From assembly GCA_022791635.1 (NCBI GenBank), contig JAAVZL010000060.1:1-38090 (forward strand): a stretch of 38,090 nucleotides of DNA. The letters run 5' to 3'. Each line of letters starts with the position of its first letter. Positions within the stretch are counted from its first letter, which is position 1. Origin of the DNA: Lachnospiraceae bacterium. GTDB taxonomy: Bacteria > Bacillota > Clostridia > Lachnospirales > Lachnospiraceae. The position numbers were made by a program, and so were the translations under genes. Under the pieces are notes generated by a model. That model did not search any database and was not told the DNA's origin. It was given only the letters and a program-made list of their open reading frames with translations. Shown here one piece after another: positions 1 to 7,841 of the stretch.

Positions 1-210
1 ATGCATACAGGATATGAAGCATACCATATGGAAAAATTTGAAGGGGCAGATAATTTAGTTGCAGAAATGAATTTTCATGAAGAACTTGTTGATGAAGATA
101 ATGTGGAGGGCAAAGGAAAATATACATTGAATGGAACGGAAATATCTTATGATGAATATTTTGAATTATGTAGCAAGATTTTTGCAACTGAAGAAATTAC
201 AACTAAATGA
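1..210 (+). CDS. Unrecognised protein, probably the C-terminal part of a gene starting upstream
   Basis: An open frame runs from the first base of the window to a TAA-type stop at 208-210, giving 69 residues. The first codon happens to be ATG, but no upstream sequence is available to show a ribosome binding site, so this may be the tail of a longer gene. The protein is acidic and soluble-looking, with no membrane segment or motif I recognise. It is followed directly by a remnant of a metallo-beta-lactamase gene, so it may itself be part of decayed DNA. No function is proposed. Confidence 0.4.
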   Translation: MHTGYEAYHMEKFEGADNLVAEMNFHEELVDEDNVEGKGKYTLNGTEISYDEYFELCSKIFATEEITTK

Positions 211-256
211 CAACTTTCATATTTGCTGATTAAGGTAGTGGCAAGTGGCGAATTGA

Positions 257-397
257 TATATTCCTCGTACCGATATTACTTATATTTTGGCAACACATTA
301 TCATCCAGACCATATCGGACTTGTTAGTGAACTGCAGAAAATGGGAATAAAATTGTTACGCATAGATACCCAATGCGATTATGTGCATTTTGCGTGA
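257..397 (+). pseudogene. Metallo-beta-lactamase-fold remnant
   Basis: Between the first two genes, frame 257-397 reads as about 46 residues containing THYHPDHIG, the HxHxDH metal-binding signature of the metallo-beta-lactamase fold, followed by a plausible helix (LVSELQKMGIKLL). An in-frame TGA lies just upstream of 257, there is no start codon with a ribosome binding site, and the frame stops at 395-397. A working enzyme of this fold needs over 200 residues, so this is a small internal piece of a lost gene. Confidence 0.6.
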
Positions 398-421
398 TAG
401 TGGTTGAATGGAGAAAAAGAT

Positions 422-895
422 ATGGACTATAAAATACGAGAAATCAAAGAAAGTGAGTATTCAGTATTATCTGACTTTCTGTATGAAGCGATTTTTATTC
501 CAAAAGGGATAGAAAAACTGCCAAAATCTATTATTGAACAGCCAGAGCTTCAAGTATATATCGCTGATTTTGGAAAAGCAGATGATTGGTGCTTAGTTGC
601 GGAAGTAAAAGGAAAGATTGTGGGCGCAGTATGGGCGCGTATTATGAATGATTATGGGTATATTGATGATGAAACGCCTTCGCTTGCCGTATCGCTGTAT
701 GAAGAATACAGGCACTTAGGGCTAGGCACAGCACTTATGAGAGAAATGCTGCAATTTTTGAAAGACAAGGGATATAAACAGATATCTTTATCCGTTCAGA
801 AGGAGAATTATGCTCTTAATATGTATCGGAAAGTAGGTTTTGAAGTAGTAAAGGAGAATGAAGAAGAATACATAATGATTTGCCAGTTACGATAG
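422..895 (+). CDS. GNAT family N-acetyltransferase
   Basis: A 157-residue GNAT-fold acetyltransferase. The acetyl-CoA binding motif A is visible as YRHLGLGTALMREM, followed by a typical C-terminal strand-helix-strand ending in NMYRKVGFEVV. Proteins of this size usually acetylate small molecules or protein N-termini, but the substrate cannot be read from sequence. An ATG at 404 is also in frame, but GGAG at 407-410 is correctly spaced for the ATG at 422, so I place the start there. It is a single gene in an accessory region beside remnants and has no evident operon partner. Confidence 0.75.
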   Translation: MDYKIREIKESEYSVLSDFLYEAIFIPKGIEKLPKSIIEQPELQVYIADFGKADDWCLVAEVKGKIVGAVWARIMNDYGYIDDETPSLAVSLYEEYRHLGLGTALMREMLQFLKDKGYKQISLSVQKENYALNMYRKVGFEVVKENEEEYIMICQLR

Positions 896-922
896 GGAAG
901 CAATGCCTGGCAACTTGGAAGG

Positions 923-969
923 ATACCTTAACGGACGAAGTCCGTCCACCTCGCAGGGGTATGCGTTAA
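923..969 (+). repeat. Left copy of a diverged 47-nt inverted repeat
   Basis: This stretch starts ATACCTTAACGGACGAA and aligns without gaps to the reverse complement of 2261-2307 at about 36 of 47 positions, most differences being transitions. It contains a local hairpin (ACGGAC-gaa-GTCCGT). The pair encloses the GNAT gene at 1019-1471 and the DUF3788 gene. It may be a copy of a dispersed intergenic repeat or an old terminal repeat. Confidence 0.55.
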
Positions 970-1018
970 TGGGGTACCCGTAGGGTATACTTTTGTAGCG
1001 TGTGGTTCACCATTTACA

Positions 1019-1471
1019 TTAAAACTGCTTTTCCATAATATAATTCGTCAAAGAGATATTTGACCGGATTACTTGCTGCTCCTTAATGATGCTATATCCC
1101 CTGTGGAGAAAAAATGGTTTTGCAGTGATGGAAGCATGTGTGGTTATTTTGCTTATCTCAAAAGCGTGCTCCAGCTTATTGCAGATAGCGGTGGCAATCC
1201 CTTGACTTTGATAGTCCTTGTGGACATATAGCCTGTCTAGGTAGCCCGTCCTGTCAATATCGCCAAAACCTACTATGATGCGGTCTTTCACGGCAACAAG
1301 TGTAAAATGCTCGGATAAAGATTGATTCCATTCGTTTATGTTTACATTGCTAGTTGCCCAGACGTTTAACTGTTCGTCTGTATAGTCTTTGGCATTTATG
1401 GAATGGACAGTCTGATAAAATAGATCCGCTAAGAATTTACAGTCTGAGGGGCGATATTCTCTGATAATCAT
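1019..1471 (-). CDS. GNAT family N-acetyltransferase
   Basis: A 150-residue GNAT-type acetyltransferase beginning MIIREYRPSD. The acetyl-CoA loop is seen as YQSQGIATAI, and the C-terminal part carries the typical FFLHRGYSIIKEQQV ending. The family transfers acetyl groups from acetyl-CoA to amines; the acceptor here is unknown. The frame stays open upstream to 1558, but GGAAGG lies 10 nt before the ATG at 1471 and the extra 29 residues do not belong to the fold. The extension (STVRNWLKQARLEG) resembles a helix-turn-helix piece and may be residue of another gene. Gene and neighbour DUF3788 lie inside a diverged inverted repeat. Confidence 0.75.
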   Translation of the reverse strand: MIIREYRPSDCKFLADLFYQTVHSINAKDYTDEQLNVWATSNVNINEWNQSLSEHFTLVAVKDRIIVGFGDIDRTGYLDRLYVHKDYQSQGIATAICNKLEHAFEISKITTHASITAKPFFLHRGYSIIKEQQVIRSNISLTNYIMEKQF

Positions 1472-1812
1472 GTTTTTTATACCTTCCAATCTGGCTTGTT
1501 TGAGCCAATTTCGTACTGTGCTGACGCACATCTGCGAAGTAATGCGAATATCAAGCACTATTTACTTTAAAAGTGTATTTGCTGCACTTTTAGAAAATCA
1601 GATTTTTGTTGAAATTCTGGCGGCTTGCTTTTGAAGGTCTTGGTCAGGGCAACTCCTTATACATGGAGGGTAGCATATATGCTTAATAAAAGTCAAGGAA
1701 CACAAAAAATACAAAAACAATTGGGATGATTGAAAAAAATTATATTTTAATATATTATTTTGAAAAAGAAATTAGTTAAATAAAATTTGGAAATTATGGA
1801 GGAGAAACAACT

Positions 1813-2226
1813 ATGCTCGATAAAATACCTAATGCAGAGGAAATGACTGCTTTAGTCGGACAATCTTTATATGATGTATGGAATAAGCTGTGCATTTTAA
1901 TTGATGAAAAATATGAAATGGAATGCCAGTGGAATAAAGGCGGTAAAGCATGGACGTATGAGTATAAATACCGTCGAGGCGGTAAAACACTTTGTGCGTT
2001 ATATGCAAGAGAAAAGTGTATAGGTTTTATGATTATTTTTGGAAAAGATGAGAGAGCAAAATTTGAAACAGAGCGGAATCATTATTCTGAACAAGTTCAA
2101 AAAATTTATGATGAAGCACAAACCTATCGTGATGGTAAATGGGTCATGTTTGAACCGACTGACACATCAATGTTTCCTGATTTGATTAAATTATTGGGCA
2201 TAAAAAGAAAGCCAAACAGAAAGTAG
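1813..2226 (+). CDS. DUF3788 family protein
   Basis: A 137-residue soluble protein that I recognise as the DUF3788 type, small clostridial proteins found as single genes. Visible traits are the WNKGGKAWTYEYKYRRGGKTLC segment region (aromatic and Gly rich) and the ending GKWVMFEPTDTSMFPDLIKLLGIKRK, both typical of that family. No biochemical role is established. GGAGG at 1799-1803 gives a good ribosome binding site. The upstream 250 bases are AT-rich and hold no other gene that I can see. A rho-independent terminator follows at 2314-2343. Confidence 0.65.
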   Translation: MLDKIPNAEEMTALVGQSLYDVWNKLCILIDEKYEMECQWNKGGKAWTYEYKYRRGGKTLCALYAREKCIGFMIIFGKDERAKFETERNHYSEQVQKIYDEAQTYRDGKWVMFEPTDTSMFPDLIKLLGIKRKPNRK

Positions 2227-2260
2227 CGGCCTTTTATAGTGAAAAAGTATATTCTATAGG

Positions 2261-2307
2261 TCAATGCATACGCTTGTGGGTTGGAAGGGTTTCGTCTGTT
2301 AAGGTAT
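2261..2307 (-). repeat. Right copy of the diverged 47-nt inverted repeat
   Basis: Read on the minus strand, this begins ATACCTTAACAGACGAA and matches 923-969 with no gaps. The conserved blocks are ATACCTTAAC, GACGAA and TATGC. It lies between the DUF3788 stop codon and the terminator hairpin. Confidence 0.55.
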
Positions 2308-2313
2308 AAGTCA

Positions 2314-2343
2314 GGGCTGTCGTAAAATGCGGCAGCCCTTTTT
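2314..2343 (+). terminator. Rho-independent terminator after the DUF3788 gene
   Basis: A GGGCTGTCG / CGGCAGCCC stem (one G-U pair) with a 7-nt loop is followed by TTTTT. Related GGGGCTG...CAGCCCC hairpins occur at 29899-29940 and, more loosely, at 10517-10554, suggesting a terminator family used repeatedly in this genome. Confidence 0.8.
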
Positions 2344-2450
2344 GCACTTATAAACGGTCTTAAGCAAATTGTTTAAGATATGGCTTTTACAGTGTTTCCA
2401 TAATCATTGTGCGAAAGCTACAAAACCGGCAAAGAAAATTGGAATCCCGG

Positions 2451-2456
2451 TATAAT
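2451..2456 (+). promoter_or_regulatory. Probable -10 element for allE-allD
   Basis: TATAAT stands 50 nt upstream of the allE start. No good -35 hexamer lies 16-18 nt further upstream, which fits a promoter that needs an activator such as the PucR-type protein encoded just downstream. An ATTGGA word at 2438-2443 also occurs in the pucR promoter. Both regulatory ideas are inference. Confidence 0.35.
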
Positions 2457-2506
2457 GAAAAACCCAAGGAACCGTTTTATGATAAAAAAAAAGGAGTTTT
2501 TGACGT

Positions 2507-3295
2507 ATGAGTTATCTGAATCAGGTTACAGGCTACAGAAGTGATTTGCTGATGAATCGTTCCGTTGTGAAGAAGGAGCTTTATACCCTTCTGGAACCGG
2601 ACGGGCTGGTGAAAAATGTAGTTCCGGGATTTGAGGGCTGTGAAATGACGATTTTGTCATCGCCGAAACTGGGGGCCTCTTTTGTGGACTACCTTTTGAC
2701 GATTCAGCCGCAGGGAAAGAATATAACAGGTTTTGGCGGTAATGGAGTGGAAACCTTCTTCTATCTGTTTGAAGGCAAACTGAAGGTTTGGAATGAGAAT
2801 GAGGAGGCGGTGCTTACAGACGGCGGTTATATTTTCTGCCCGGAGAATCAGAAATTATATTTTGAGAACCAGGGGGAAATGGCCAGGGCCTTCCTATATA
2901 AGAGAGCTTATGAACATTTGGAGGGCTATGAGGCCCATACTGTCATAGGGAATATCAACGAGGTTCCATGGGTAGAATACGAGGGAATGAAGGATGTGCT
3001 TGTAAAGGACTTTCTTCCGGCGGCCGGAAATCTTGGTTTTGATATGAATTTCCATATTCTGGAATTTCGGCCGGGAGCCTGCCATGGTTATGTGGAGACC
3101 CATGTGCAGGAGCACGGGGCTTATATCTATTCTGGCGAGGGCATGTACAATCTGGATAACGACTGGGTTCCGGTGAAAAAGGGTGATTATATCTTTATGG
3201 GAGCTTATTGCCTACAGGGGGCTTATGGCGTAGGCAGAGGAGAGCCCTTTGCTTATATTTACTCCAAGGATTGCAATCGGGACGCTTCGCTGTAG
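2507..3295 (+). CDS. allE: (S)-ureidoglycine aminohydrolase
   Basis: A 262-residue bicupin enzyme that hydrolyses (S)-ureidoglycine to (S)-ureidoglycolate plus ammonia in allantoin degradation. It follows E. coli AllE (YlbA) nearly end to end: MSYLNQVTGYRSDLL at the start, GLVKNVVPGFEGCE, KLGASFVDYL, and the C-terminal cupin with ETHVQEHGAYI. The Glu, His and His of this motif, with a Gln in the later YCLQGAYG segment, match the Mn-binding residues of the plant enzyme. Length equals the family norm. The start is set by AAGGAG 14 nt upstream. The next gene, allD, acts on its product and begins 40 nt downstream, so the two form an operon. Confidence 0.95.
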   Translation: MSYLNQVTGYRSDLLMNRSVVKKELYTLLEPDGLVKNVVPGFEGCEMTILSSPKLGASFVDYLLTIQPQGKNITGFGGNGVETFFYLFEGKLKVWNENEEAVLTDGGYIFCPENQKLYFENQGEMARAFLYKRAYEHLEGYEAHTVIGNINEVPWVEYEGMKDVLVKDFLPAAGNLGFDMNFHILEFRPGACHGYVETHVQEHGAYIYSGEGMYNLDNDWVPVKKGDYIFMGAYCLQGAYGVGRGEPFAYIYSKDCNRDASL

Positions 3296-3335
3296 GCCAA
3301 GATTGGGAATTGAAACGGAAGAAAGGACAGTTGTT

Positions 3336-4388
3336 ATGAAGGTAAAGCCGGAAGAACTAAAGCAGCTGATGATGAAAAAATTTATGGGAGCCGGAATGAG
3401 GGAGGAACACGCCTCGAAAATGGCGGATATTTTGGTGTGGTCCGATTATAAGGGCATTCATTCCCATGGAGCGGTGCGGGTGGAATATTATACGGAGCGG
3501 ATTGCCAAGGGAGGCATCAATGTGAATCCCCGATTTTCTTTTGATCGGACAGGCCCCTGTACGGGGATGTTTGAAGGCGATAATGGCTGTGGCTATGTGG
3601 CGGCTTCTCTTGCTATGGAGCATGCCATAGAACTTGCAAAGGAAAACGGGGTGGGAATTGTAGGGGTTCGAAACATTTCTCATAGCGGCAGCATTGGCTA
3701 TTATGCGGAGATGGCGGCCAAAGAGTCCATGGTGTCCATCAATATGTGTCAGTCGGATCCCATGGTAGTGCCTTTTGGGGGAACGGAGGCCTTTTACGGA
3801 ACGAATCCCATTGCATTTGGGGCGCCTACGGCCGATGAGAGAATCGTCATCTTTGATATGGCCACAACGGTTCAGGCATGGGGAAAGATTCTGGTGGCCC
3901 GTTCCAGAAAGGAGCCGATTCCGGATACCTGGGCCGTGGACGAGCATGGGGAGCCTACAACAGATTCCATGAAGGTCAACGCGCTGGTTCCCATAGCGGG
4001 AGCGAAGGGGTATGGGCTGATGATGATGGTGGATGTGCTTGCCGGTATTATGCTGGGCGTACCCTTTGGAAAGCATGTGAGCTCTATGTATGAGGATCTT
4101 TCCAAGGGGCGCTGTCTGGGGCATGTTCATATGGTTTTTGATCCTTCCCGCTTTGTTCCTATGGAGCAGTTTAAGCAGAATATGTCTCAGGTTCTTGATG
4201 AGCTTTCAGAAGTAAGGCCGGCCAAGGGCTTTGATAAGGTTTACTACCCGGGAGAACGGGGACAGCTTCGCAGAAAAAGGTATGAGGAAAACGGCGGAAT
4301 TGAGATCGTAGACGAGATTTATCAATATCTGATTGGGGAAAAGCTTCACTTTGATCGCTATGATCACAAGAATAAGTTTGCGGAATAA
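3336..4388 (+). CDS. allD: Ureidoglycolate dehydrogenase (NAD+)
   Basis: A 350-residue member of the malate/lactate dehydrogenase (Ldh2/AllD) family that oxidises (S)-ureidoglycolate to oxalurate with NAD+. Segments shared with E. coli AllD include GIHSHGAVRVEYY, MCQSDPMVVPFGG, FDMATTVQAWGK, PDTWAVDEHGEPTTD and the end EIVDEIYQYLI. The conserved catalytic His is expected in GIHSHG/ISHSGS. The frame opens at 3249 inside allE, but GAAAGGA upstream of the ATG at 3336 and the family N-terminus (MKVKPEELKQL) support the later start. Oxalurate is the substrate of the AllFGH transferase encoded further right. Confidence 0.95.
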   Translation: MKVKPEELKQLMMKKFMGAGMREEHASKMADILVWSDYKGIHSHGAVRVEYYTERIAKGGINVNPRFSFDRTGPCTGMFEGDNGCGYVAASLAMEHAIELAKENGVGIVGVRNISHSGSIGYYAEMAAKESMVSINMCQSDPMVVPFGGTEAFYGTNPIAFGAPTADERIVIFDMATTVQAWGKILVARSRKEPIPDTWAVDEHGEPTTDSMKVNALVPIAGAKGYGLMMMVDVLAGIMLGVPFGKHVSSMYEDLSKGRCLGHVHMVFDPSRFVPMEQFKQNMSQVLDELSEVRPAKGFDKVYYPGERGQLRRKRYEENGGIEIVDEIYQYLIGEKLHFDRYDHKNKFAE

Positions 4389-4419
4389 CAAGCCTGTACC
4401 TATTTGGGGGAATATCGGG

Positions 4420-4450
4420 ATTGGACTGCTGACATCCAATGATATATAAT
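4420..4450 (+). promoter_or_regulatory. pucR promoter with inverted repeat
   Basis: TTGGAC (4421-4426) and TATAAT (4445-4450) are separated by 18 nt, a sound vegetative promoter for the gene at 4509. A perfect ATTGGA / TCCAAT inverted repeat (4420-4425 and 4435-4440) overlaps the -35 and the spacer, a fitting place for autoregulation. The operator role is inference. Confidence 0.6.
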
Positions 4451-4508
4451 AAAATATTTAAGATGCATCTCGGATTTTGGAAACGTTTCTCGGATATGGG
4501 GGTACGTT

Positions 4509-6143
4509 ATGACATTAAAGAGTCTGTTGGAAAACGAGAGCCTCAGGGACTTGACAGTAATGAATCCAAAGGCGGATTTAGAGCGTACGATTTCAACGGT
4601 TGAATCTACGGAAACTCCCGATGTCATTTCGTATGTTCCGGTAAACAGCTTTATCATTACCACAGGCATGATTTATAAGGGGCGGCAGGAGGAGCTGTGT
4701 CAGCTGATTTTAAGGCTGAATGAGCTTCCCTGCACAGGCCTTGGGATTAAGCTGGGGCGTTTTCTGGATGAGCTGGAGCCGGAGGTGATAGAGACAGCGG
4801 ACAGTGTAGGCTTTCCGCTTATTCGCATTCCTATCAGCCGCACTCTGGGGGAGGTTTACCACTGCTTTCTGTCTCTGCTTTGGGATAACGAGAATGAGGA
4901 TCTTTTGAATGCTCTTAACGTACAAAAAAAGTTTTACAATCTTGTCTGTCATGGGGCTTCTTTGAAGCGCCTGCTGAATGTGTTTAGTACTACGGTGAAA
5001 AAGCATGTGGCGGTTGTGGATATGTTTGGGGAGATTTGTGCGGTCAGCAATACGGACGCCTTTGAGGAGCAGATGGCGGTGAAGCTGGTAAAGGGGCTCA
5101 ACAGCGAGGACAATGAATATTGGCAGAAGCCTGTCCTGGAGGAGGGACGGAAGGAGCAGAGCTTTATTTATCCGATTCGTTCTATCAGCAGGAATACTCA
5201 TTATGTGGTTGTGTTTGACGATGAAAATACGGCGGCTATTTCGGCTTTTGTGATGGAGGAGCTGCTTTTGATGTTTGGCATACATTTTTATAAGAATTTG
5301 TATGCCTATTTTAATGAGATGCAGTTTCGGAATAATTTTTTGAAGCTGATGACAGAGGGGAATGAATGTGAATGCCTGTCGGCCAGGCAGATTTTGGCCA
5401 TTGGGCAGGCTCATCATTTGAGGGCCAGCGGTTATTATTGTGTGATTGCAGTTCGGTTTCGGCAGACGGAAAACCAGAGGTTTCGGGCGGAGCAGTTTAT
5501 GCGCAGGGAGGAACGGTATATTTTGGTTTATGATTATTTGAAGCGGAAGATTGAGGATTACTATTCTGGGGACGTTTTGGTGCTGCCGGATATTGAGGGG
5601 TGGAGGTATGTGCTGCTTTTGCAGAAGAAGAGGAAACATTTGGATGAGCGGCTGGGGGAGATTCGGGATACCCTTAAGAGGGTGTTTGATGATGAGGTCC
5701 TCTTTGCGTACGGGAACAGCGCTTATGATGCGGGGACGATTGTGAATTCTTACTGGGAGGCGGTGGAAGGGCTCAATAATATGCCTGTGGGGCATGAGGG
5801 GATTTTGCATTATCAGCCGAAGAATATTTTGGAGTTTTTGAAGGGGATGTCGAATCGGCAGATTGATGATATTTGTAGGCGGATGCTAAAGGAGCTGGCG
5901 TTTCCGGAGGATGAGATGAATGTGGAGCTGCAGCGGACGTTGAAGGCTTATTTGGATTGTCATTGCAGTATTATGGAGACGGCGAATCGGTTGTATCTTC
6001 ATCGGAATACGGTGCGGTATCGGATTAAGAAGTGTGAGGAGATGTTGGGGAATGATCTGAGTGATTGGGAGTATTGTTTTCAGTTGCAGCTTTGTTTGAT
6101 TTTTGTGGGGATTGGGAATGAGAGTGGGTTGATACAGCGGTAG
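4509..6143 (+). CDS. pucR: PucR family transcriptional regulator of the ureide locus
   Basis: A 544-residue regulator with the PucR architecture. An N-terminal PucR ligand-sensing domain occupies about residues 5-125. A middle GGDEF-like (CdaR) region lies around 300-430. A C-terminal PucR-type helix-turn-helix (about 470-535) reads LKAYLDCHCSIMETANRLYL then HRNTVRYRIKKCEEMLG. In Bacillus, PucR controls purine and allantoin catabolism, and its place between allD and allB supports the same role. The effector is unknown; allantoin, allantoate or a related ureide would be logical. It has its own promoter and ends facing capA across a giant palindrome. Confidence 0.85.
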   Translation: MTLKSLLENESLRDLTVMNPKADLERTISTVESTETPDVISYVPVNSFIITTGMIYKGRQEELCQLILRLNELPCTGLGIKLGRFLDELEPEVIETADSVGFPLIRIPISRTLGEVYHCFLSLLWDNENEDLLNALNVQKKFYNLVCHGASLKRLLNVFSTTVKKHVAVVDMFGEICAVSNTDAFEEQMAVKLVKGLNSEDNEYWQKPVLEEGRKEQSFIYPIRSISRNTHYVVVFDDENTAAISAFVMEELLLMFGIHFYKNLYAYFNEMQFRNNFLKLMTEGNECECLSARQILAIGQAHHLRASGYYCVIAVRFRQTENQRFRAEQFMRREERYILVYDYLKRKIEDYYSGDVLVLPDIEGWRYVLLLQKKRKHLDERLGEIRDTLKRVFDDEVLFAYGNSAYDAGTIVNSYWEAVEGLNNMPVGHEGILHYQPKNILEFLKGMSNRQIDDICRRMLKELAFPEDEMNVELQRTLKAYLDCHCSIMETANRLYLHRNTVRYRIKKCEEMLGNDLSDWEYCFQLQLCLIFVGIGNESGLIQR

Positions 6144-6151
6144 GCTGGGGC

Positions 6152-6370
6152 GGGCCGGACAAAAAATAAGCCGGCAGACGTTTCCATATCCGTGTTCGGA
6201 CGGTTCTCGTACATGGTGTCTGCTCTTGTCGGACGAACGATTTTGCTAAGGTGACAGGCGTTGCCTGTTGTACGCTTTGTACGTTCATCCGCCAATATCA
6301 GACACCATGTACGCGAACAGCCGGACACTGGATATCGGAAACGTCTGCCGGCTTATTTTTTGTCCGGCCC
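6152..6370. repeat. Giant palindrome A, between convergent pucR and capA
   Basis: A 219-bp near-perfect inverted repeat centred at 6261. The arms begin GGGCCGGAC and end GTCCGGCCC, pair over roughly 90 bp with a few bulges, and close on ACAGGC-gtt-GCCTGT. Copy B (24311-24530) has the same layout and size. Several base pairs differ between the two copies on both sides at once: GGGCC/GGCCC against GGGTC/GACCC, GACG/CGTC against GACT/AGTC, and ATGG/CCAT changing to ATGC with its partner. The element could end transcription from both sides, encode a structured RNA, or be a MITE-like mobile palindrome. Confidence 0.85.
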
Positions 6371-6389
6371 TGTCGGGAGGGTGTTGATT

Positions 6390-7682
6390 TTATACCGCCT
6401 CCGGTGGGGTGGTGATGGCGTATTCGGAGAATATTTGGAAGCTTGTGTTGTAGGGCTTGCTTAGATTGGCCATGTGGGTGAGGATGGAGGCGCTTTCTTC
6501 GGGGGTGGGGATTTTGGGGGTTCCCTTGGTGGAGCGGTGGGCGGTAAATTGCAGGGTGATGGGGATGAGCTTGACTTCCGTTACCTCCCGGTTGGTTAGC
6601 TGGAATTTGGCGATTACGGACCGGAAGTATTTGGGGTTGGTTTCTCCCAGGATGCCTCCGGACTCTATGCGGTAGTCGAAGACGTCGGCGGCGGTGGCGT
6701 CGGAATCGAAGTCGCGGAATTTGTGGTAGAATTCCTCGGGCTGGCGTTCGATGAGCTCGCATTGGTAGAAGAAGTTGCCCAAGCTGTAGAAGATGGGGGC
6801 TTTTTTGTACCATTCGACGCCCCGGAGTAAATGGGGGCCGTGGGCGATGTAGGCTTGGGCGCCGCAGTCAATGCAGAAATGGGCCAGCTCTTCCTGGAAG
6901 TTGGTGTTTTTTTCCGGGTCTTTTGGAGCGCCTTCGTGGGTGTGGCAGCTGATTAGGACTACGTCTGCCTGGCGGGAGGCCTGAGCGATGCATGTTTTTA
7001 TGAGATTACGGTCGGTTTCGTTAAGATAGGTTTTAGTTCCGGCTTCTCCTACTTCAAATTCCATGCCGGCGAAGGTGCAGGCGTTTTCTCCGCGGCTGGT
7101 AAAGGGGAGGCTGGTTTTTTGGCTGATGGCCTTTAAAGCGGTCATCTCTTCCTTTGTGATTTGATGGACGGTTTTGTGGGAGACGGTGAAGGGGCCGGGT
7201 CTTCCGATGACGTCTCTGCGCTGAACTCCGGCTTTTTGCCAGGGCTCGAAGGAGGTGGTGAAGGCGATGAGGGCCACTCTGCCTCCGGGGGTGCTGTAGT
7301 AGGCGGGGGCGCAGGCTTCGGCCAGATTGGCGCCGATTCCGGCGTATACGGCGTGATGCTTTTTGAGATTTTCGATGGTTTTCAGGATGCCGCCGCACAT
7401 CCAGTCAAAGCTGTGGTTGTTGGGAAGGGAGTAGAGGTTGAAGCCGAGCCAGTTTAGGTCCTCCACTGCCTTGGGGGGCAGTGTCACCCAGTCGCCGCCG
7501 CTTATTGGGGAGGGGTAGACGGTTGGCTCGTACTCGTGAAGACTTCCCTCCAGATTGGTGAGGACAATGTCGTCCCCGGAGAATATGTTCTGGAGCGCCA
7601 GCATGTCTGGGTCTGTTTTGCTGATGGGGGAGACGATGAGAGAGTCTCCCACTGCAGCAAAAGAAATCTTGGATTTTTCCAT
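6390..7682 (-). CDS. CapA family (PGA_cap) metallophosphatase-like protein
   Basis: A 430-residue protein of the CapA/PgsA-like calcineurin-fold family. Visible motifs are the early GD (residues 12-13), NLEGS (43-47), NNHSFDW (88-94), SCHTHEG and HGPHLLRG, which carry the metal-binding and catalytic residues of the fold. Members were first linked to poly-gamma-glutamate capsules, but many without a membrane anchor have unknown hydrolase roles. No signal peptide or membrane segment is evident here, so a cytoplasmic enzyme is likely. GGAG lies 8 nt before the ATG. It follows allB on the same strand across a 160-bp structured spacer, which ties it to ureide metabolism by position only. Confidence 0.8.
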   Translation of the reverse strand: MEKSKISFAAVGDSLIVSPISKTDPDMLALQNIFSGDDIVLTNLEGSLHEYEPTVYPSPISGGDWVTLPPKAVEDLNWLGFNLYSLPNNHSFDWMCGGILKTIENLKKHHAVYAGIGANLAEACAPAYYSTPGGRVALIAFTTSFEPWQKAGVQRRDVIGRPGPFTVSHKTVHQITKEEMTALKAISQKTSLPFTSRGENACTFAGMEFEVGEAGTKTYLNETDRNLIKTCIAQASRQADVVLISCHTHEGAPKDPEKNTNFQEELAHFCIDCGAQAYIAHGPHLLRGVEWYKKAPIFYSLGNFFYQCELIERQPEEFYHKFRDFDSDATAADVFDYRIESGGILGETNPKYFRSVIAKFQLTNREVTEVKLIPITLQFTAHRSTKGTPKIPTPEESASILTHMANLSKPYNTSFQIFSEYAITTPPEAV

Positions 7683-7714
7683 GGAAGTATCTCCTTTGTA
7701 TTCAATGTGGAGAG

Positions 7715-7813
7715 GTTAAGCCTGAAAAGCTGACCGGCGCAGGGGAGGAGGGCCGCTCCGAATAGGAGTGGCGGTTCTTGCCCGGAGCCTGCATAAACTT
7801 TTCAAGGCTTAAC
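7715..7813 (-). repeat. Nested hairpin in the allB-capA spacer
   Basis: An outer imperfect stem pairs GTTAAGCCTGAAAAG (7715 onward) with CTTTTCAAGGCTTAAC (ending 7813), with one bulged base. Inside it GCCGCTCC-gaata-GGAGTGGC forms a second strong hairpin. No run of T follows on the minus strand, so this is not a standard terminator of allB transcription. Possible roles are mRNA stabilisation or tuning of capA expression, or a dispersed intergenic repeat. Confidence 0.6.
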
Positions 7814-7841
7814 TTCAAGATGTTGCTTTTTAAAAAAGTTT

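Noticed and set aside
1472..1558. N-terminal extension of the second GNAT gene with a helix-turn-helix-like stretch.
   Set aside because: A ribosome binding site and the normal GNAT start are at 1471; the extension has no ribosome binding site of its own that I can see.
3357..4130. A 257-codon minus-strand frame inside allD.
   Set aside because: It is antisense to a gene that matches AllD along its whole length and is His/Pro-rich without a domain.
4710..5810. A 366-codon minus-strand frame inside pucR.
   Set aside because: It is an antisense shadow of a recognised regulator, rich in His/Pro/Ile/Leu without any domain.
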